Source of the DNA: Cellulomonas terrae
GTDB taxonomy: Bacteria; Actinomycetota; Actinomycetes; Actinomycetales; Cellulomonadaceae
Reading direction: 5' to 3'
Length of the DNA stretch: 64,000 nucleotides
NCBI RefSeq assembly: GCF_007990265.1
Contig: NZ_BJWH01000008.1
Coordinates: 1-64,000 of the forward strand
Positions 61,690 to 64,000 of the stretch are shown here, one piece after another; position 1 is the stretch's first letter, and each line of letters opens with the position of its first letter. The notes beneath the pieces are model-generated. The model had not been told where the DNA came from. It ran no database searches and saw only the letters and a program-made list of their open reading frames with translations. Both the position numbers and the translations under genes were made by a program.

Positions 61690-62636
61690 GAGTTCAGTCC
61701 GCTCCGCTTGCGGGTGAGGAACAGGAACAGGTACGAGAACGCGAAGACGATGACGCCGAGGGCGAAGGAGATCGTCGCCGCGTAGTTGAACTGCTGGTAC
61801 GAGAACGCCAGCCCGTGCGCGTACATGTTCGGCGTGTAGTGCACGGGGATCGAGCCGGCGGCGACGTTGCGCAGGATCGAGGGCTCCGTGAAGAACTGGA
61901 GCGTGCCGATCAGGGAGAAGACCACCACCATCACGAGTGCGGCGGAGATCATCGGCACCTTGATCCGCAGCGCGATCTGGCGGCCGCTCGCGCCGTCGAT
62001 GCGCGCCGCCTCGTACAGCGACGGGTCGATCCCGCGCAGGGCGGCATAGAGGATGATCATGTAGTAGCCGGACCACTGCCAGGTCACGATGTTCACGAGG
62101 CTGCCGAACACGGTGCCCGGGGCGAGGAAGTCCGGTGCCGTGGCACCGACGAGACCGAACAGGTCGGTGGCCGGACCGAACCGCGGGCTGTACAGGAAGC
62201 CCCACATCAGCGCGCCGATCATCGCCGGCACCGCGTACGGCACGAAGATCATCAACCGGGAGAACCGCGACAGCCGGGTGGTCAGGGTGTCCAGGACGAG
62301 CGCCGCGAGGAGCGCGACGCCCAGCTGGATCGGCACCATGACCACGACGAACAGGCAGACCCGGCCGAGGCCCTGGAGGAACAGCGGGTCGGTGAACGCC
62401 CGCTGGTAGTTGGCCAGCCCGGTGAACGACTCGCCGGCGGCCAGCGTGCTGGTGCGCAGGCTCATCCAGAACGCGTACGCCAGCGGCGCCACGAGCAGGA
62501 CGAGGAACACCACCGCGAACGGGGCCAGGAAGACCCATCCCCACCACTGCCGGTTCCGCTCGATGCGGCCGGGGCGTGGCTTCACCGGTGCGCGGACGGC
62601 GCGGCGCTCGCCCGCCCTGGTCGTCGTCGTCACCAT
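61686..62636 (-). CDS. Sugar ABC transporter permease (MalF-like)
   Basis: 316 aa, six transmembrane helices. The EAA loop is PSLYEAARIDGASGRQIALRIKVPMIS. N-terminal RNRQWWGWVFLAPFAVVFLVLL is typical of the first CUT1 permease. ATG at 62636 is chosen over 62681 because GGAGG lies just before it. It works with the other permease and the binding protein at 62703. Confidence 0.93.
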   Translation of the reverse strand: MVTTTTRAGERRAVRAPVKPRPGRIERNRQWWGWVFLAPFAVVFLVLLVAPLAYAFWMSLRTSTLAAGESFTGLANYQRAFTDPLFLQGLGRVCLFVVVMVPIQLGVALLAALVLDTLTTRLSRFSRLMIFVPYAVPAMIGALMWGFLYSPRFGPATDLFGLVGATAPDFLAPGTVFGSLVNIVTWQWSGYYMIILYAALRGIDPSLYEAARIDGASGRQIALRIKVPMISAALVMVVVFSLIGTLQFFTEPSILRNVAAGSIPVHYTPNMYAHGLAFSYQQFNYAATISFALGVIVFAFSYLFLFLTRKRSGLNS

Positions 62637-62702
62637 GTCAGTCCGCCTCCTCGAGGACGTTGCCCGGACCGGACGGCGCACGTCCGGTCCGCGCGATCGG
62701 TC

Positions 62703-64000
62703 TCACTCGACGACGGTGAAGCCCTGCGACTCCGCGTAGGAGGTGACGCTCTGCTGCATCGCCTCCATCGCACCCGCGGCGTCCGTGCTGCCCTCGACCA
62801 GGGCGGTGAGCTGCTCGGTGCCCTGGTCGTAGACGTAGGTCAGGAACGGCGGCGTGGTGAAGCCTTCGTAGCCGGCGGCCGACTCGAGGAACACGTCCTT
62901 GTTGATCTGCTGGCCGCCGAAGAACGGGTACTCCAGGTTCGCGAAGTCGTCCGACTCCAGGACAGGGCGCCACAGCGGGAACAGGGCGGCCTGCTCGATG
63001 CCGATCTGCCACGCCTCCTCGGTGCCGAAGATCTCCATGGCGACCCGGGCCGCGAGCTCAGGGTTGTCGGCTTGCTCGGACACCGCGAACGTGGAGCCGC
63101 CGATGTTCACCTGACGCGGCTCCTGGCCCTCCCACTGGGGGAGCGGCACGGCGCGCCAGACGGCGTCCGCGTCGGCGTCGGACAACCCTGCCAGGTAGCC
63201 CGGGCCCCACGCCGCGGCCACGTACGAGGCGTAGGTCCCGTCGACGAGACTCGCGTTGTAGTCGGCGGTGAAGGCCTCGTCGGTGGCGAGGAGGTCGCGG
63301 TCGACCAGGTCCTCCCAGAACGACAGCACCTCGACGGCCTCGGGGGTCGCCATGTCGATCCCGATCTCGGTGCTGCCCGAGTCGTACTCGAACGGGGCCC
63401 AGCCCCGCTGGGCCGCCATCGCCTGGAAGAACGCCCACCAGTTGGGCGGGAAGTTCGCGATGTACCCGTCGTACCCGGCGGTCTTGAGCTGCTCGGCGGC
63501 GGCGGCGAACTGCTCCCACGTGGTCGGCACCGCGACGCCGTACTCGTCGAAGATGTCCTGGCGCACCAGGAAGCCCATGGGCCCGCCGTCGACCGGGATC
63601 GCGTAGACGGCGTCGCCCTCGGTGACGTCCGACCACGCACCCTCGGTGTACTCGTCGGCGAGGTCGGCGGCACCCAGGGGTGCGAGGTCGACGAGCGCGT
63701 CGCGGATCGTGTACTGCCCGAGGAACTCCGCCTCGATCATCATGACGTCCGGTGCCCCGGAGCCCGCCTCGAGCGCGGTGCTGAACGCCTGGTAGGCGTC
63801 GCCGCCCTGGCCGGCGTTGGTCCAGCACACCTGGACGTCGTCGTTGTTCTCGTTGAACAGGTCGACCGCCTGTTCCATGGCCGGGTACCAGGCCCAGACG
63901 GTCACCACGGGGGCGTCCTCGACCTTGATGGTGTTGGTGCAGGATGCGGCCGAGCTGTTCCCGCCGTCGTCGTCACCGCCGGTGCACGCGGCGAGCACCA
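62703..64000 (-). CDS. Sugar ABC transporter substrate-binding lipoprotein (5' end cut)
   Basis: At least 432 aa; the start lies beyond the right edge. The visible N-terminus is the end of a signal peptide with lipobox LAAC. The mature protein is a cluster-B extracellular binding protein: TVWAWYPAMEQAVDLFNENN, APDVMMIEAEFLGQY, VYAIPVDGGPMGFLVRQDIF, GGSTFAVSEQADNPELAARVAMEIF. It is first among the genes visible in the xylo-oligosaccharide operon and probably delivers xylan or arabinoxylan fragments to the permeases. The ligand is inferred from the GH120 neighbour. Confidence 0.9.
   Translation of the reverse strand, partial: VLAACTGGDDDGGNSSAASCTNTIKVEDAPVVTVWAWYPAMEQAVDLFNENNDDVQVCWTNAGQGGDAYQAFSTALEAGSGAPDVMMIEAEFLGQYTIRDALVDLAPLGAADLADEYTEGAWSDVTEGDAVYAIPVDGGPMGFLVRQDIFDEYGVAVPTTWEQFAAAAEQLKTAGYDGYIANFPPNWWAFFQAMAAQRGWAPFEYDSGSTEIGIDMATPEAVEVLSFWEDLVDRDLLATDEAFTADYNASLVDGTYASYVAAAWGPGYLAGLSDADADAVWRAVPLPQWEGQEPRQVNIGGSTFAVSEQADNPELAARVAMEIFGTEEAWQIGIEQAALFPLWRPVLESDDFANLEYPFFGGQQINKDVFLESAAGYEGFTTPPFLTYVYDQGTEQLTALVEGSTDAAGAMEAMQQSVTSYAESQGFTVVE

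Overview
The window is very GC-rich, gene-dense actinobacterial DNA. Starts are often GTG, genes are frequently coupled by ATGA/GTGA/TGATG overlaps, and some transcripts look leaderless. A secreted esterase joined to a family-2 carbohydrate-binding module by a Pro-Thr linker, a GH120 beta-xylosidase operon and xylonate-pathway enzymes point to a plant-polymer degrader, most likely Cellulomonas or a close relative. That assignment is inference from content.

Layout. 1-8.7 kb: chromosomal housekeeping (HNH nuclease fragment, universal stress protein, Lrp/AsnC regulator with a palindromic operator, CAP-domain surface protein, ddaH-rocD arginine/ornithine operon, SRPBCC protein, aldo/keto reductase, OsmC and a membrane protein, septum-formation-like lipoprotein).

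8.7-40.6 kb: an extracellular contractile injection system (eCIS, phage-tail-like) locus. It is split into two convergent operons. The plus operon (9.2-21.1 kb, with a DUF4280 spike-tip gene just upstream) encodes a DUF4255 cap protein, three large single-pass membrane proteins with Ig-like/carboxypeptidase-regulatory-like repeats (736, 839 and 1992 aa), and a GHKL anti-sigma-like ATPase. The minus operon (37.5 down to 24.6 kb) encodes sheath, tube, chaperone-like protein, a DUF6760-like protein, second tube, a 1305-aa Ala/Pro/Ser/Thr-rich protein, LysM hub protein, VgrG-like spike, gp25, gpJ, gpI and a tail-anchored zinc-ribbon protein. A large LuxR-family ATPase regulator is divergent from the sheath gene. 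Both operons carry the same 20-bp element built on a 17-bp palindrome, in the same orientation and at the same distance (34.5 bp) from a -10-like hexamer. The simplest model is that one regulator, probably the adjacent LuxR protein, switches on both halves together. A PaaX-like regulator, the esterase and an MBL-fold hydrolase lie between the operon ends.

40.6-47.8 kb: a sensor kinase / response regulator / HEAT-repeat / membrane glycosyltransferase operon, a sunset-domain lipoprotein, a BBE-like FAD oxidase and a VOC protein. 47.8-52.2 kb: tRNA-Arg(CCT) followed by a lower-GC integrated region with a tyrosine integrase, a short excisionase-like gene, a relic of a second integrase and small DUF proteins. 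52.3-55.7 kb: membrane proteins and a DesK/NarL-type two-component system. 55.7-64 kb: a minus-strand xylo-oligosaccharide operon (ABC importer, cytoplasmic GH120 beta-xylosidase, KDX-type aldolase, xylonate-type dehydratase) running off the right edge.
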